Below are positions 62,205 through 64,000 of a stretch of 64,000 nucleotides of DNA, one piece after another. The stretch's first letter is position 1. Every line of letters starts with the position of its first letter. Under the pieces are notes generated by a model. That model worked only from the letters and a program-made list of their open reading frames with translations, was not told the origin of the DNA and ran no database searches. Source of the DNA: JAIYDJ01 sp038246975. GTDB lineage: Bacteria > Pseudomonadota > Alphaproteobacteria > Rhodobacterales > Rhodobacteraceae. Where the stretch lies: assembly GCA_038246975.1 (NCBI GenBank), contig JBBRVJ010000002.1:1-64000 (forward strand), written 5' to 3'. The position numbers were made by a program, and so were the translations under genes.

Positions 62205-62453
62205 ATGACCCGCCTCGCCACGCCCCAGATCTGCACCATGACCGAACTGCGCGAGCCGCAAAAAGTGTTCGACCGCGCCAATGGCCAACCGGTGGCAATC
62301 CTCAAGAACTCCGCGCTGGTCGGCTATCTGGTCCCGGCCGAGGCGATGTACACAGGCCAGCACAGCTATGCGACGATGGACGAGGTGATGGAAAGCCTCA
62401 AGCGGACGCGCGCACAGGTGCAGCCGGTGCTTGACTACCTGAAAGACAAATGA
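62205..62453 (+). CDS. Antitoxin, Phd/YefM family
   Basis: 82 residues: N-terminal part TMTELREPQKVFDRANGQPVAILKNSALVGYLVPAEAMYT follows the Phd/YefM fold that binds DNA and starts with an operator-binding helix; the C-terminal helix (SLKRTRAQVQPVLDYLKDK) should cover the toxin. GGAG before the ATG. Stop overlaps the toxin ATG (ATGA). Confidence 0.88.
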   Translation: MTRLATPQICTMTELREPQKVFDRANGQPVAILKNSALVGYLVPAEAMYTGQHSYATMDEVMESLKRTRAQVQPVLDYLKDK

Positions 62454-62824
62454 ACTTTGTCTTACTCCTCGTCGAGTTGATCGACGCCATCCATGACGAG
62501 GTTCTCAATCCGGGCGAATTGACGGGCCGCGCGCTCGACAAATCCCTCGAAGGGGCCTTGGCGCGGGTGGAAAATCGGCTGGCATATGGGATGATCACCG
62601 ACGTCTTTGACCTCGCAGCCGCCTATGCTGTTGCGTTTTCGCAAGGCCATTGCTTCAACGACGGGAACAAGCGCACGGCCTATCGGGTCATGCAGACCTG
62701 CCTTGACCTGAACGGCCATGCGTTTCCGGTCAACGAACAAGACATCGGTCCCGTCATCATCCGCACCGCCCAGCGTCTGCTGGATGAGGGGGAGTTGGCG
62801 CATTGGTTGCGCAAGCGGGCATGA
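62450..62824 (+). CDS. doc: Toxin, Doc/Fic family
   Basis: 124 residues. The Fic/Doc motif HCFNDGNKRTAYR (HxFx(D)GNKR) holds the catalytic His and Lys. Doc phosphorylates EF-Tu (Thr382 in E. coli) and halts translation; whether this protein does is not shown. Partner of the upstream Phd-like antitoxin. Little AT-bias compared with neighbours. Confidence 0.9.
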   Translation: MNFVLLLVELIDAIHDEVLNPGELTGRALDKSLEGALARVENRLAYGMITDVFDLAAAYAVAFSQGHCFNDGNKRTAYRVMQTCLDLNGHAFPVNEQDIGPVIIRTAQRLLDEGELAHWLRKRA

Positions 62825-62900
62825 CCCCACATCTTGCGTCCGATACCCCGGCAATGCTCTAATCACCGACCAAAGCCGCAAAACAAGAATCGAGCGCTGA

Positions 62901-64000
62901 ATGGCATCCGACCTCCTCTCCGGCCAACCTGAAACCTATGACGCCTCGTCGATCGAGGTGCTCGAAGGGTTGGAACCCGTGCGCAAACGGCCCGGCATGT
63001 ACATCGGCGGCACGGATGAGCGGGCACTCCATCACCTTGTGGCCGAAATTCTGGACAATTCGATGGATGAGGCAGTGGCTGGCCACGCCAACCGGATCGA
63101 GGTCGACCTGCACGCCGACCACTCCATCACGATCCGCGACAACGGGCGCGGCATCCCGGTCGACCCCCACCCCAAATTTCCCGGCAAATCGGCGCTGGAG
63201 GTGATCCTCTGCACGTTGCACGCCGGCGGCAAGTTCAGCGGCAAGGCCTATCAGACCTCTGGCGGTTTGAACGGCGTCGGATCGTCCGTCGTCAACGCCC
63301 TGTCCGACACCATGCGCGTCGAGGTCGCCCGCAACCGAGAGCTTTACGCCCAATCCTTCGCACGCGGCATCCCGCAAGGCCCGATCCAGAAGATCGGCCC
63401 CGCCCCAAACCGTCGCGGCACCAGCGTCACCTTCCACCCCGACCCCGAAATCTTCGGCTCGCTGCACTTCAAACCTCTGCGCGTGATGAAGATGGTCCGC
63501 TCCAAGGCGTATCTGTTCTCGGGCGTCGAAATTCGCTGGAAGTCCGCCTTGCCGGACGGCGACATGCCGCAAGAGGCTACGTTCCACTTTCCGGGCGGAC
63601 TGGCCGATTACCTGTCGGATCAGCTCGAAAAAACCACGACCTACGCCGACCGCCCCTTTGCCGGAAAGGTCCAGTTCCAGGAAAAATACGGCGTCCCCGG
63701 TTCGGTCGAATGGGCGATCAACTGGACCCCCGCCCGCGACGGCTTCATCCAGTCCTATTGCAACACCGTCCCCACCCCCGAAGGCGGGACGCATGAGGCC
63801 GGGTTCTGGTCCGCGATCCTGAAAGGCGTGCGCGCTTACGGCGAACTGACCAAGAACCGCAAGGCGGAACTCATCACCCGCGACGACATGCTGGCAGGCG
63901 GCTGCGCGCTGATCTCGGTCTTCATCCGTGATCCGCAGTTCGTCGGCCAAACCAAAGACCGCCTGTCCACCGAAGAAGCCGCCCGTTTCGTCGAAGGCGC
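62901..64000 (+). CDS. parE: DNA topoisomerase IV subunit B (N-terminal part, cut by window edge)
   Basis: At least 366 codons visible; no stop by 64000. Begins MASDLLSGQPETYDASSIEVLEGLEPVRKRPGMYIGG with the GHKL ATPase motifs EILDNSMDEAVAG, DNGRGIPVDPHPKFPGKSALEV and SGGLNGVGSSVVNALS. The KRPGMYIGGTD and Pro-His-pattern are ParE-like rather than GyrB-like; final call is by these motifs only. Decatenates chromosomes with ParC. Confidence 0.93.
   Translation, partial: MASDLLSGQPETYDASSIEVLEGLEPVRKRPGMYIGGTDERALHHLVAEILDNSMDEAVAGHANRIEVDLHADHSITIRDNGRGIPVDPHPKFPGKSALEVILCTLHAGGKFSGKAYQTSGGLNGVGSSVVNALSDTMRVEVARNRELYAQSFARGIPQGPIQKIGPAPNRRGTSVTFHPDPEIFGSLHFKPLRVMKMVRSKAYLFSGVEIRWKSALPDGDMPQEATFHFPGGLADYLSDQLEKTTTYADRPFAGKVQFQEKYGVPGSVEWAINWTPARDGFIQSYCNTVPTPEGGTHEAGFWSAILKGVRAYGELTKNRKAELITRDDMLAGGCALISVFIRDPQFVGQTKDRLSTEEAARFVEG

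Overview
The window is about 64 kb of GC-rich (low to mid 60s % by eye), gene-dense chromosome from an alphaproteobacterium, almost certainly a Rhodobacterales (Roseobacter/Rhodobacter-type) species. Supporting markers are a DUF1013/TrcR cell-cycle regulator, a 48-residue aa3-oxidase subunit IV, a membrane-anchored cytochrome cy, DUF1467 and COQ9 proteins, the ffs / dnaX-ybaB-recR neighbourhood, and two copies of an intergenic hairpin element (GGGGGTTTCACACCCCC...GTGGGATATTT) that I associate with this order. No tRNA, rRNA, CRISPR array, complete IS or prophage was seen. The window cuts one gene at each end: an FtsX-type permease on the left and parE on the right.

Layout. 1-3.4 kb: ybbA/ybbP-type ABC exporter divergent from a TesA-type SGNH hydrolase, then a GlcD-like FAD oxidase. 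3.5-8.3 kb: tetrapyrrole block (hemC, hemE, DMT permease, cobS, hemF). 8.4-14.6 kb: lipoprotein, atypical SDR, RsmC-like methyltransferase, clpS, HAD hydrolase, D,D-carboxypeptidase with SPOR domain, universal stress protein. 14.6-21.6 kb: yejABEF-type peptide importer with a glycosyltransferase as last gene of the overlapping operon. 21.8-29 kb: cytochrome c, pheA, SRPBCC protein, nudC, cpdB-like esterase, HAD phosphatase and a frameshifted M24-type gene. 29-35.3 kb: SRP RNA, macAB, dnaX-ybaB-recR. 35.3-41.4 kb: secreted subtilisin with P-domain and RTX repeats, trcR, RNase T2, quinone oxidoreductase, COQ9, rpsU. 41.5-49 kb: Lrp/AsnC regulator divergent from ald, mscL, a GNAT/mobB-fusion/mobA operon, azlCD, a lipoprotein and the small COX IV. 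49-57.7 kb: MBL-fold protein, acyl-CoA dehydrogenase, Sua5, DUF1467, methylmalonyl-CoA epimerase, receiver protein, M48 lipoprotein, pabB and pabC. 57.7-64 kb: NicO/DUF1007 metal transport pair, LuxR-hydrolase fusion, GST, Phd/Doc toxin-antitoxin pair, parE.

Most of the window is housekeeping or ordinary accessory content in short operons, often with 4-bp ATGA/GTGA start-stop overlaps. I did not find a convincing large undescribed system. The most notable signals are: a ~100-bp tandem duplication between the convergent DMT-permease and cobS genes that seems to copy the 3' tails of both; a single-base frameshift in a G run of a degenerate M24 protein; an SDR with YxxxC in place of YxxxK; a LuxR-hydrolase fusion whose triad His looks replaced by Gln; a MobB fused to a ~280-residue nuclease-like domain; a perfect 13-bp inverted repeat upstream of macAB, which sit between ffs and dnaX; and a Phd/Doc pair next to parE.
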